From positions 7,812,001 to 7,876,000 of the forward strand of contig NZ_CP107995.1 in the NCBI RefSeq assembly GCF_036116635.1: a stretch of DNA of 64,000 bases. The letters are read 5' to 3'. The notes beneath the pieces are model-generated. The model was not told where the DNA came from and searched no databases. It worked only from the letters and a program-made list of their open reading frames with translations. Within the stretch, counting starts at the first letter, position 1, and each line of letters starts with the position of its first letter. Below are positions 24,446 through 32,076 of the stretch, piece after piece. The DNA comes from Amycolatopsis sp. NBC_00345. GTDB lineage: Bacteria > Actinomycetota > Actinomycetes > Mycobacteriales > Pseudonocardiaceae. Position numbers and translations under genes: made by a program.

Positions 24446-25705
24446 ATGACGGCAGCACCGGAACGAGTCACGTTCCGCGAGGTGTTCGGAGTCGCCGAGT
24501 TCCGCGCCATGTGGTTCGGAGAGCTGCTGTCGATAGCCGGCGACCAGCTGGCCCGCGTCGCCCTCTCCGTGCTCGTCTTCACCAGCACCGGCTCCGCCAC
24601 CCTGACGGGCCTGACCTACGCGCTCACGTTCTTCCCGTCGCTGCTGGGCGGCATCTTCCTGACCGGCATCGCCGACCGCTTCTCCCGGCGGTCGGTGATG
24701 GTGACGGTCGACCTGATGCGCGCCGTGCTGATCCTGCTCGTCGCCATCCCCGGGCTGCCGTTCTGGGCACTGTGCATCCTCGTCGGCTGCGTCTCGCTGC
24801 TGAACCCGCCGTTCAAGGCGTCCCAGCTCGCGCTGCTGCCGCAGGTGCTCGAGGGCGACCGGTTCGTGGTCGGCATGGGCATCCGCAGCATGACGGTGCA
24901 GTCGGCCCAGCTGCTCGGCTTCGCCGGCGGCGGCGCGCTGCTGCTGGCGCTCGACCCGCGGCTGGCGCTGGTGCTGGACGCCGGGACGTTCCTGCTGTCG
25001 GCCGCGTTCGTGCGCTTCGGCGTGAAGGCCCGCCCGGCCGCCTCGAGCGGCGAGAAGCGCAAGCCGTTCTTCTCCTCGCTCGGCGCGGGCAGCAAGGTCG
25101 CCTTCGCGACGACGGCGCTGCGCTCGCTGATGCTGTTCACCTGGCTGGCCGGGCTGATGCCGGTCTACGAAGGCATCGCCGCGCCGTACGTCGCCTCGTC
25201 CGGCGGCGGCCCGTCCGTGATCGGCCTGCTGCTCGCCGCCGACCCGGTGGGCAGCGTGATCTTCACGTTCGCCTACACGCGCTGGGTTCCCGCGCACGTG
25301 CGGCCGAAGCTGATCGGGCCGATGACGGGCCTCGCCGCCGTCCCGCTGCTGCTGTGCTTCCTGCAGCCGGGGCCGGTGGCGTCGATCATCCTGTTCGTGA
25401 TCTCCGGCGGGTTCGGCACGATCGCGCTGCTGCAGGCGACCGCGTCGCTGACCCTCGCGGTGCCGGACGACACGCGGGCGCTGACGATGGGCCTGTCCAA
25501 CACGGGGCTGACCACGACCATGGGCGTAGTTCCCCTGATTGGCGGAGTACTTGCCGATCACCTGACCGCACAGACGACGGTCGGCATCTTCGGTCTGGCG
25601 GGCCTGTTGATTACGATTCCGCTAACGATCATGTGGAAGCGGGCCCTGTCCGGGGGAACCGACGAGGGCACGGCGAAGGAAGCCACACGCGCCGAACATG
25701 CATGA
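24446..25705 (+). CDS. MFS transporter, 12-helix exporter type
   Basis: This 419-residue membrane protein begins in VTFREVFGVAEFRAMWFGELLSIAGDQLARVALSVLVF, the usual opening of the MFS_3 (enterobactin/multidrug exporter) group. The loop 2-3 motif appears as GIADRFSRRSVM. About 12 hydrophobic segments are visible, ending in a charged tail rich in Glu and Lys. It probably exports a small organic molecule by proton antiport. The ATG at 24446 is used because upstream in-frame starts (24407, 24428) would add a hydrophilic stretch without a better site. An inverted repeat GAACATG / CATGTTC (25694-25712) overlaps the stop. Confidence 0.88.
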   Translation: MTAAPERVTFREVFGVAEFRAMWFGELLSIAGDQLARVALSVLVFTSTGSATLTGLTYALTFFPSLLGGIFLTGIADRFSRRSVMVTVDLMRAVLILLVAIPGLPFWALCILVGCVSLLNPPFKASQLALLPQVLEGDRFVVGMGIRSMTVQSAQLLGFAGGGALLLALDPRLALVLDAGTFLLSAAFVRFGVKARPAASSGEKRKPFFSSLGAGSKVAFATTALRSLMLFTWLAGLMPVYEGIAAPYVASSGGGPSVIGLLLAADPVGSVIFTFAYTRWVPAHVRPKLIGPMTGLAAVPLLLCFLQPGPVASIILFVISGGFGTIALLQATASLTLAVPDDTRALTMGLSNTGLTTTMGVVPLIGGVLADHLTAQTTVGIFGLAGLLITIPLTIMWKRALSGGTDEGTAKEATRAEHA

Positions 25706-25913
25706 CATGTTCCACGCGTGGGCTTTGACCTGCGCGACCTTGCGGTGCTGCTACGCGGTCACTGTTCCTTGCTGCGCATAGCTGGTCACCCTTCCTCCGG
25801 CGTGTTCGGGAAAAATGTACACACCTAAGGCTCTTGTGGACAGGCGGCAAACGGTCCGAAACTGTCCGTGAGGAACTTGTCACCGGGCATCCGCGCAAGA
25901 GCATGGGGGAAAA

Positions 25914-27200
25914 ATGGTCACATCGGGGGAATGGTCTGGACAAGGTTTGATCACCGCGGTCCGGGGGTGGGCGCTGTGGTCACGACCGCGACGGTGGATC
26001 ACCGTCACGCTCACGAGCATGGCCGTCGCACTGGCCCTGACGATCGCGAGCACCCTGCTGATCTCGGTCACCATGGCCCAGGTCGGGATGTTCGCCCTGA
26101 TCACCGGCCTGGCCATCGCCCAGACCGAGGTCACGCGGCGGATCGAGCGCCAGCGCCGGATGCTGAGCCACGGCCCGCACATCACCGTGACGTCCGTGTG
26201 GCTGCTGCCGGCCGCGCTGCTGGTGCCGCCGCAACTCGTGGCCGCCCTGGGCGTCGTGCTCTACATCTACCTCGCGTTCCGGAGCTGGAACGGCATCCGC
26301 CCGGGTGAGGCCCACCGCGTCGCGGCCAACGCGACGACGATGATCCTGTCCGGTTTCGGCGCCGGGCTCGCCGGCTACGTCACGGGCGAGCAGGGCGTCA
26401 CGGCCGTCGCCGCGGCCGCGCTCGGCTACTTCCTGGTGAACACCGCGCTGACCGGCCTCGGCCTGTTCCTCGCCGACCCGGCGAAGGCGACGCCCGCGTC
26501 CTGCCTCGGCACCATGGACGACAACCTCCTCGAGGCGTCGATCCTGTGCGTCGGCGGCCTGCTGACGATGGTCCTCACCAACGAGCCGCTGCTGTCGCTG
26601 CTGGTCATCCTGCCGCTCTACATCCTGCAGCGGTCGGTGCTGATCAAGCGGCTCGAGGAGCTGGCCACCACCGACCAGAAGACGCAGCTGCTCAACGCCA
26701 CCACCTGGCAGGACGGCGCGCAGCGCGAGATCTCCCGCGCCGAGCGCGAGGACAGCAGCTTCGGCGCGCTGATGATCGACCTCGACCACTTCAAGCACAT
26801 CAACGACAGCTTCGGCCACCTAGCGGGCGACGACGTGCTCAAGGCCGTCGCCGCGGTGGTCAAACAGGAGACGCGCGCCCACGATCTAGTGGGCCGGTTC
26901 GGCGGTGAGGAGTTCGTGGCGCTACTACCGTCGACGTCCAAAGAGGACGCGATCGTGACGGCCGAGCGGATCCGGCAGCGCATCAGCGAACTGGTGATCC
27001 AGACCCGGACCAACGAAGGCGAACAAGTCGCGATCGAACGGCGGACCGCGTCGATCGGCGTCGCGGCCTTCCCGATGGACGGCTCCAGCATCGAGGAAGT
27101 GATGGCCGCCGCCGATGCCGCCGTGTACGTGGCGAAGGACAGTGGCCGTAACCGCGTCGTCGGCTCGGTCGTCAAACCGGCCTTGGCTTCGGTCGCCTGA
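25914..27200 (+). CDS. Membrane-bound diguanylate cyclase (GGDEF)
   Basis: This 428-residue protein makes cyclic di-GMP from two GTP at the membrane. Residues about 28-235 contain six or so hydrophobic segments in an unrecognised sensory region, followed by a GGDEF domain from about 250. The active-site loop is GGEEF at 330-334. An inhibitory I-site RxxD (RAHD, 321-324) stands five residues before it, so product feedback is expected. IDLDHFKHINDSFGH is the typical metal and GTP segment. A GGGGGAAAA run precedes the ATG. In Streptomyces such enzymes control the switch from vegetative growth to sporulation. It is convergent with DUF3151 across a 51-bp palindrome. Confidence 0.94.
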   Translation: MVTSGEWSGQGLITAVRGWALWSRPRRWITVTLTSMAVALALTIASTLLISVTMAQVGMFALITGLAIAQTEVTRRIERQRRMLSHGPHITVTSVWLLPAALLVPPQLVAALGVVLYIYLAFRSWNGIRPGEAHRVAANATTMILSGFGAGLAGYVTGEQGVTAVAAAALGYFLVNTALTGLGLFLADPAKATPASCLGTMDDNLLEASILCVGGLLTMVLTNEPLLSLLVILPLYILQRSVLIKRLEELATTDQKTQLLNATTWQDGAQREISRAEREDSSFGALMIDLDHFKHINDSFGHLAGDDVLKAVAAVVKQETRAHDLVGRFGGEEFVALLPSTSKEDAIVTAERIRQRISELVIQTRTNEGEQVAIERRTASIGVAAFPMDGSSIEEVMAAADAAVYVAKDSGRNRVVGSVVKPALASVA

Positions 27201-27261
27201 CGGCCGGCGGGCCCGGCCTCCTCCCCCCAGCGGCCGGGCCCGCTCCTTCAGCGCGCAAAAG

Positions 27262-27312
27262 CCGTTAAGGCCTCCTTACCCGCGTCCGACGCGGGTAAGG
27301 AGGCCTTAACGG
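27262..27312. terminator. 51-bp perfect palindrome between convergent genes
   Basis: The 25-bp arms (27262-27286 and 27288-27312) are perfect complements with a single base between them. The arm contains GTTAAGGCCTCCTTACCC. It lies between the stops of the diguanylate cyclase (27200) and DUF3151 (27326) genes and probably serves both as a terminator. Confidence 0.75.
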
Positions 27313-27325
27313 TCTGGTCAGCGAG

Positions 27326-27736
27326 TCACTTCAGGCCGGTCGCCTCGGCCGCGGCCGGGTCGGAGTCGGCGAGGAAGGTGCGGCAGCGCTCGTACTCCTC
27401 GGTCTCGCCGATGCGGCCTGCGGCAAGGCCGAGCACGGCCAGCGCCCGCAGGAATCCCTGGTTCGGGGCGTGCGACCACGGCACCGGGCCGAAGCCCTTC
27501 CAGCCCGCGCGGCGGAGCTGGTCGAGGCCGCGGTGGTAGCCGGTGCGGGCGTAGGCGTAGGCGGCGACGGTCTCGCCGGATTCCAGCGCCTTCTCCGCGA
27601 GCGCGGCCCACGCCGCGCTGAAGTCGGGGTGTTCGGCGGCGACGGCGGCGGGATCGGTGCCCGCGTCGAGCGCGGCCTGCGCGGCGGTGTGCTCGGGCAG
27701 CAGGGTCGGCTCGGGGCCGAGCAGGTTGTGCGTCAT
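27326..27736 (-). CDS. DUF3151 family protein
   Basis: This 136-residue soluble protein starts MTHNLLGPEPTLLPEH, the hallmark of DUF3151, and has a helical TPR-like body (AAWAALAEKALESGETVAAYAYARTGYHRGL) with the conserved GWKGFGPVPWSHAPNQGFLRAL. Function is unknown. In actinobacteria this family is commonly encoded near fba (fructose-bisphosphate aldolase); here fba is 2.2 kb away with a membrane gene and a toxin-antitoxin pair between. A tiny membrane-peptide frame lies just upstream (27765-27851). It is convergent with the diguanylate cyclase gene. Confidence 0.9.
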   Translation of the reverse strand: MTHNLLGPEPTLLPEHTAAQAALDAGTDPAAVAAEHPDFSAAWAALAEKALESGETVAAYAYARTGYHRGLDQLRRAGWKGFGPVPWSHAPNQGFLRALAVLGLAAGRIGETEEYERCRTFLADSDPAAAEATGLK

Positions 27737-27764
27737 GCCGCCATTCTGCCCACCGCCCGGCGGA

Positions 27765-27851
27765 TCAGAGGAACAGGCCCGCGAGGACCCCGCCGCCGGC
27801 CAGCACCAGTGCGGCGATCACGACAGCGGCGACTACTCGTTTCGGCATCAT
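27765..27851 (-). CDS. Possible 28-residue single-span membrane peptide
   Basis: A short frame encodes MMPKRVVAAV followed by a hydrophobic helix (IAALVLAGGGVLAGLF) and stops. It has positive residues on the cytoplasmic side and a clean hydrophobic segment. It ends 28 bases before the DUF3151 start on the same strand, so the two could be cotranscribed. No strong ribosome binding site is seen, and such short frames arise by chance in GC-rich DNA. It is listed as a candidate only. Confidence 0.35.
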   Translation of the reverse strand: MMPKRVVAAVVIAALVLAGGGVLAGLFL

Positions 27852-27967
27852 GGCGCGACAGGATGCCGAAACCGGAGCCGCGGAGGCAAATCCGCCACCC
27901 GTAGGGGTGAACCCTGATCTTCGAGCGGTTTGCCACGTTTCGGCCCCTGCCGATACCCCGGCCGGGA

Positions 27968-29155
27968 ATGATGTCCGCCATGACCAACGCAGTTGCCGAC
28001 GTCGTCGTCCCGCGCAGCCCGCTCGGGAAGACCCTGCTCTTCTTCGCGCGGCACTGGCACCGCGGCGCCCCTGGGCAGCCGACGCCCGCGTGGGTCCTGC
28101 GGTTCTGCTACGGCATGTGGCTGACGGCGTTCGCGTTCAAGCTGGTCGGCTCGTCGTGGGACATGTCGTGGCACTTCATGTGGCTGCGCGACGACCTCGC
28201 GCCGCCGCACCTGATCAACACCGTCGGCACCGTGATCATCGTGGTGCTGGTGGCCATCCACAGCTACACGGGCCTCGGCTGCGACAAGCCTTCGCTGCGA
28301 CTGATGCAGACCGGGCTCGTGGTGTTCCTCGTGGCCGCGCCGCTGGACGTGATCAACCACCGCGTGAACGGCCTCGACCTCACCGCGTGGAGCCCGTCGC
28401 ACATGATGCTGTACCTCGGCACCGGCATCATGCAGGCCGGCGTGCTGCTCGCGTGGTTCCGGCTGGCGCCGCCGGGGCGCTTCCGCACCGGGGTGCTGCT
28501 GGCGCTGTGGGCGTTCTTCCTGGAGAACACGTTCTTCCCGAACGGCCAGCAGGAGTACGGCATCCTCGGCCTGCGCGCGTGGGAGCGCGGGGCGCCCGAG
28601 GCCGAGCCGTCGCTGCTGTCGTTCGCCGCGAACCAGATCGGCCACCCGGTGGACCGCACCGCGATCCTGCACTTCACGATGCCGATCCCGTCATGGGTCT
28701 ACCCGCTGTGGGGCATCGCGGTGTCGGGCCTGATCCTGGCGCTGGCGCGGCACACGCTGGGCCGCCGCTGGTCGGCGCTCTCGGTGGCGGCCGCGTACGT
28801 CGCATACCGCTCGGTGATGTGGCCCCTGCTGCTGGGCCTTGGCTTCCCGGTCTCGACGGTCCCGTTCTACCTGCTGGCCGTCGGCCTCGCCGTGGACCTG
28901 GCCTTCCGCATCGGCGCCAGCCACCGCGTCGCCACGGCGGGCATCGGCGCGCTGCTGGTGACGGCCTTCGGGTACGGCGCTTTGTGGCTGCAGTCCCAGT
29001 TCCGCCCGTGGCTGCTCGGCGACGCGCACACGGAGTCCGCGCCGCCCGTCGCGTACTGGACGGCGCTGGCCGCCCTGGTGGGCGTCTTCGTCCTGTGGGC
29101 GGCGGCTTCCCCGGCGACCCGGTGGTGGGGAAACCGGCGGCGCGTCACCAAGTAG
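27968..29155 (+). CDS. Unrecognised multispan membrane protein with paired Asp/His motifs
   Basis: This 395-residue protein has about nine hydrophobic segments. I do not recognise the family. Two charged motifs stand out: SWDMSWHFMWLRDDLAPPH (about 54-72) and LDVINHRVNGLDLTAWSPSH (about 120-140). Both share D-x3-H, then an acidic-Leu step, then Pro-(Pro/Ser)-His. The repetition suggests two half-sites of a metal- or haem-binding centre in the membrane. ENTFFPNGQQEYG and FAANQIGHPVDR are further polar conserved-looking stretches. ATG 27968 is listed; ATG 27980 is also possible. It is divergent from DUF3151 and lies just upstream of the toxin-antitoxin pair. Confidence 0.75.
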   Translation: MMSAMTNAVADVVVPRSPLGKTLLFFARHWHRGAPGQPTPAWVLRFCYGMWLTAFAFKLVGSSWDMSWHFMWLRDDLAPPHLINTVGTVIIVVLVAIHSYTGLGCDKPSLRLMQTGLVVFLVAAPLDVINHRVNGLDLTAWSPSHMMLYLGTGIMQAGVLLAWFRLAPPGRFRTGVLLALWAFFLENTFFPNGQQEYGILGLRAWERGAPEAEPSLLSFAANQIGHPVDRTAILHFTMPIPSWVYPLWGIAVSGLILALARHTLGRRWSALSVAAAYVAYRSVMWPLLLGLGFPVSTVPFYLLAVGLAVDLAFRIGASHRVATAGIGALLVTAFGYGALWLQSQFRPWLLGDAHTESAPPVAYWTALAALVGVFVLWAAASPATRWWGNRRRVTK

Positions 29156-29187
29156 CCCTGTGTGCTACAGGTGGCTACACTGGGTCT

Positions 29188-29469
29188 ATGACAATGAGCT
29201 TGATCAGCCAGCGGGAGTTCCGCAACAACTCGGCTGCGGTCATGGACGCGGTCGAGGCGGGCGAGACCTTCCGCATCACCCGCAACGGGGTCGAGGTCGC
29301 CGAAGTGCGCCCGGTCCCTCGTCGTCGTCGGCTGACCGCGGAGGAATTGGTGAGTCGTCACAAGCGGCTGCCACAGGTGGACGCCGCCGAACTGCGCCGG
29401 GACTCGGACGAGCACTTCGGCGACGACCGCCTCGACGCCACCGATCCGTGGGAGCGCTCGCGTGGCTGA
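29188..29469 (+). CDS. Type II antitoxin, Phd/YefM family
   Basis: This 93-residue protein starts MTMSLISQREFRNNSAAVMDAVEAGETFRITRNGVEVAEVRPV, a typical Phd/YefM N-terminal DNA-binding domain that represses its own operon. Its C-terminal acidic/basic tail (about 55-93) should wrap around the toxin. The stop overlaps the toxin start by 8 bases, giving translational coupling. Upstream, GCTACA occurs twice 10 bases apart (near 29164 and 29174) in front of the start and may be the autoregulatory operator. Confidence 0.9.
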   Translation: MTMSLISQREFRNNSAAVMDAVEAGETFRITRNGVEVAEVRPVPRRRRLTAEELVSRHKRLPQVDAAELRRDSDEHFGDDRLDATDPWERSRG

Positions 29470-29866
29470 CCGCCACGAGGCCGGCATCCTCGACACCTGC
29501 ACGTACATCGACCTCGCCACACTGGATCCCCGCGACCTGCCGCACTTCCCGGCGCTCACCTCGATCACCATGGCCGAGCTGCACCAGGGCATCGCGATGG
29601 CCAAGGATCCCTCGGTTCGCGCCGCGCGAACCGAACAACTGGGTGCCGCGCTCACCGAGTTCACGCCGCTGCAGTTCGACGACGAAGCCGCGGCCCGCTA
29701 CGGAACCCTGGTCGCGCTGACGATCGCGGCGAACCGGGATCCCAAGCCCCGCAAGCTCGACCTGATGATCGCCGCCGTGGCGTCCGCGTGCGGGCTGCCG
29801 CTCTACACGCGCAACGCCGCGGACTTCAAGGGGCTCGAGAGCATGCTGGAAATGGTCGCGGTCTGA
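29462..29866 (+). CDS. Type II toxin, PIN-domain ribonuclease (VapC-like)
   Basis: This 134-residue PIN-domain protein has the acidic residues expected of a metal-dependent RNase: Asp in GILDTCTYID near the start, Glu in TMAELHQGI, Asp in KPRKLDLMIAA and Asp in TRNAADFKGL. VapC toxins stop growth by cutting specific RNAs, usually tRNA or rRNA. The GTG start overlaps the antitoxin stop by 8 bases. It is followed by a 19-bp hairpin. Substrate RNA is not predictable. Pairing of a VapC-like PIN toxin with a Phd/YefM-type antitoxin is common in actinobacteria. Confidence 0.92.
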   Translation: MADRHEAGILDTCTYIDLATLDPRDLPHFPALTSITMAELHQGIAMAKDPSVRAARTEQLGAALTEFTPLQFDDEAAARYGTLVALTIAANRDPKPRKLDLMIAAVASACGLPLYTRNAADFKGLESMLEMVAV

Positions 29867-29869
29867 ACG

Positions 29870-29911
29870 GAGAACGGCCCTTCCCGCCACCCGGCGGGAA
29901 GGGCCGTTCTC
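29870..29911. terminator. Bidirectional terminator between the toxin gene and fba
   Basis: Perfect 19-bp arms (starting GAGAACGGCCCTTCC) close on an ACCC loop. It lies between the convergent stops at 29866 and 29930 and can act on both strands. Confidence 0.8.
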
Positions 29912-29929
29912 GTTGCTGCAGAACCAGAA

Positions 29930-30961
29930 TCAGCCGAGCTTCTTGCCCGCCGCGCCCAGCGCCTCGACAGCCTCGACGACGCGCTTCGCCATGCCGGTCT
30001 CCGCGGCCTTGAGGTAGCTGCGCGGGTCGTAGACCTTCTTGTTGCCGACCTCGCCGTCGATCTTCAGGACGCCGTCGTAGTTCTTGAAGAAGTGGTCGGC
30101 GATCGGGCGGGTGAAGGAGTACTGCGTGTCGGTGTCGACGTTCATCTTCACCACGCCGTACGACACGGCCTCGCGGATCTCCTCCGGCAGCGAGCCCGAG
30201 CCACCGTGGAAGACGAGCTCGAACGGCTTCGAGCCGGCCGCCAGGCCGAGCTTCTTCGACGCCGCCTCCTGGCCGCCCTTGAGCACGTCCGGGCGCAGCT
30301 TGACGTTGCCCGGCTTGTAAACGCCGTGCACGTTGCCGAACGTCGCGGCCAGCAGGTAGCGGCCGTGCTCGCCGGAGCCGAGCGCGTCGATCGTCTTCAG
30401 GAAGTCGCCCTCGGCGGTGTAGAGCTTCTCGTTGATGTCGTGCGCGACACCGTCCTCCTCGCCGCCCACGACGCCGATCTCGACCTCGAGGATGATCTTC
30501 GCGGCGGCGGTCTTCGCCAGCAGCTCCTGCGCGATCTCGAGGTTCTCGTCGAGGTCGATCGCGGAGCCGTCCCACATGTGCGACTGGAACAGCGGGTTCT
30601 GGCCGTTCTTGACGCGCTCGGCCGAGATCTCGATCAGCGGGCGGACGAAGCTGTCCAGCTTGTCCTTCGGGCAGTGGTCGGTGTGCAGCGCGACGTTCAC
30701 GTCGTACTTCGCCGCGACCACCTGGGCGAACTCCGCCAGCGCCGCGGCGCCGGTGACCATGTCCTTGACCTTCTGCCCGGACGCGAACTCGGCGCCGCCG
30801 GTGGAGAACTGGATGATCCCGTCGCTCTCCGCCTCGGCGAACCCGCGGATGGCGGCGTTCACGGTTTCCGACGAGGTCACGTTGATGGCCGGGAAGGCGT
30901 ACTCGTTCGCCTTCGCCCGGTCGAGCATCTCCGCGTAGACCTCGGGGGTGGCGATGGGCAT
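29930..30961 (-). CDS. fba: Fructose-bisphosphate aldolase, class II
   Basis: This 343-residue zinc enzyme splits fructose-1,6-bisphosphate to dihydroxyacetone phosphate and glyceraldehyde-3-phosphate in glycolysis and gluconeogenesis. Metal and substrate motifs are present: ALHTDHCPK with the zinc His, ILEVEIGVVGGEEDGV, ATFGNVHGVYKPG and FHGGSGS. GAGGAGG precedes the ATG at good distance. The promoter side contains two tandem copies of GTGGACCGGTC (31008-31031). It is convergent with the toxin gene. Confidence 0.98.
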   Translation of the reverse strand: MPIATPEVYAEMLDRAKANEYAFPAINVTSSETVNAAIRGFAEAESDGIIQFSTGGAEFASGQKVKDMVTGAAALAEFAQVVAAKYDVNVALHTDHCPKDKLDSFVRPLIEISAERVKNGQNPLFQSHMWDGSAIDLDENLEIAQELLAKTAAAKIILEVEIGVVGGEEDGVAHDINEKLYTAEGDFLKTIDALGSGEHGRYLLAATFGNVHGVYKPGNVKLRPDVLKGGQEAASKKLGLAAGSKPFELVFHGGSGSLPEEIREAVSYGVVKMNVDTDTQYSFTRPIADHFFKNYDGVLKIDGEVGNKKVYDPRSYLKAAETGMAKRVVEAVEALGAAGKKLG

Positions 30962-31007
30962 CGTTTCCTCCTCGAGACGGCTTGCCTGTACAGCCGCATC
31001 GTACGAG

Positions 31008-31031
31008 GTGGACCGGTCACGTGGACCGGTC
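31008..31031 (-). promoter_or_regulatory. Tandem GTGGACCGGTC repeats upstream of fba
   Basis: GTGGACCGGTC occurs at 31008-31018 and 31021-31031; each contains the palindrome GACCGGTC. A third, partial copy (GTGGACCGAT) is at 31066-31075. They lie 47-115 bases upstream of the fba start and may be a binding site. Confidence 0.4.
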
Positions 31032-31075
31032 CTACCTCACTCGCCACAGAACCCGCGGCCGAAAGGTGGACCGAT

Positions 31076-31897
31076 TCAGATCAGCTCGGCCGCCAGCGCC
31101 CGGTAAGCGGGGAACGGATCGTCGCCCAGCACCTGGATGTTCACGTGGTCCGCGCCCGCGTCGAGGTGCGCCCGCAAGCCCGTGGCGATGGTCGCCGCGT
31201 CGCCGTGCAGGGCCAGTGCGTCGACCAGGCGGTCGCTGCCCTCACCCGCGAGGTCTTCGTCGGTGAAGCCGAGTTTCCGCAGGTTGGCGGTGTAGTTGGA
31301 CAGCCGGAGGTAGAACTTCACCGACTGACGGCCGACCGCGCGCGCCCGCTCGGGATCGGTGTCGAAGACGACTTTCTGCTCCGGCGCCAGCAGCGGCCCG
31401 GCGCCGAGGATCTCCCGCGCCGAGCGCGTGTGCTCCGGCGTGGTCAGGTACGGGTGCGCGCCCGCTGTGCGGTCGCCGGACAGCTTGACGACCTTCGGGC
31501 CCAGCGCCGCCAGCGCGCGAGCCTCCTTCGGGACGCCGCCGGCGTCCAGCCCGTCGAGGTACTCGACCAGCGCGCCGTACGGCTTGGTGTACTGCTGCGT
31601 CGCCTCCGGGTGCCCCGCGCCGACGCCGAGGAGGAAGCGGTCCGGGTACTTGCCGTTGATCCGATGGAAGGCCTTCGCGATGCTGCCGGCGCCGTCGGAC
31701 CAGATGTTGACGATGCCCGTCGCGACGACGAGGTGCTCGGTCGCGGACAGCAGCTCGTCCACGATCTTCAGGTCACCGCCCGGTGAGCCGCCGAGCCACA
31801 GCGCGCCGTAGCCGAGCTTCTCCACCCCCGCGGCGAACTCGCCGTTCGTCTGCGTCGCGGAACGCCAGATGCCGATCCTGCCCAGTTCGATTGCCAT
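31076..31897 (-). CDS. LLM-class F420-dependent oxidoreductase (second copy)
   Basis: This 273-residue luciferase-fold enzyme begins MAIELGRIGIWRSATQTNGE and continues with YGALWLGGSPGGDL, VATGIVNIW and RFLLGVGAGHPEATQQY, the TIGR03620-like pattern of F420-dependent LLM enzymes in actinobacteria. The ATG at 31895-31897 is chosen for the family start. It probably oxidises or reduces a small organic compound with F420; the substrate is unknown. It is the gene upstream of fba on the same strand, 114 bases away, and is divergent from the aldo/keto reductase gene. Confidence 0.88.
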   Translation of the reverse strand: MAIELGRIGIWRSATQTNGEFAAGVEKLGYGALWLGGSPGGDLKIVDELLSATEHLVVATGIVNIWSDGAGSIAKAFHRINGKYPDRFLLGVGAGHPEATQQYTKPYGALVEYLDGLDAGGVPKEARALAALGPKVVKLSGDRTAGAHPYLTTPEHTRSAREILGAGPLLAPEQKVVFDTDPERARAVGRQSVKFYLRLSNYTANLRKLGFTDEDLAGEGSDRLVDALALHGDAATIATGLRAHLDAGADHVNIQVLGDDPFPAYRALAAELI

Positions 31898-32076
31898 ACC
31901 GCGGTCCAACGCACGCGGGCGGCGATTTCCTCCCGGATCCCACCAGGCGGACGCCCCACTTTCGGGGTTAGCAATCCGGCCAAAAGTAGGCGGAGCGGGT
32001 GGTGACGGCCCGTGCACGGCCGATTCCGCCGTGGCTGTGGCCGGATTGCTGACGATCAGCACAGTAGTTTCGAGGT

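Noticed and set aside
25706..25913. A riboswitch upstream of the diguanylate cyclase gene
   Set aside because: The 208-base leader shows only a short inverted repeat at the preceding stop codon; I could not identify a conserved aptamer core.
27968..29866. A phage-defence island
   Set aside because: Only one toxin-antitoxin pair and one unassigned membrane protein are present; no nuclease, helicase, reverse transcriptase or signalling-effector defence gene accompanies them.
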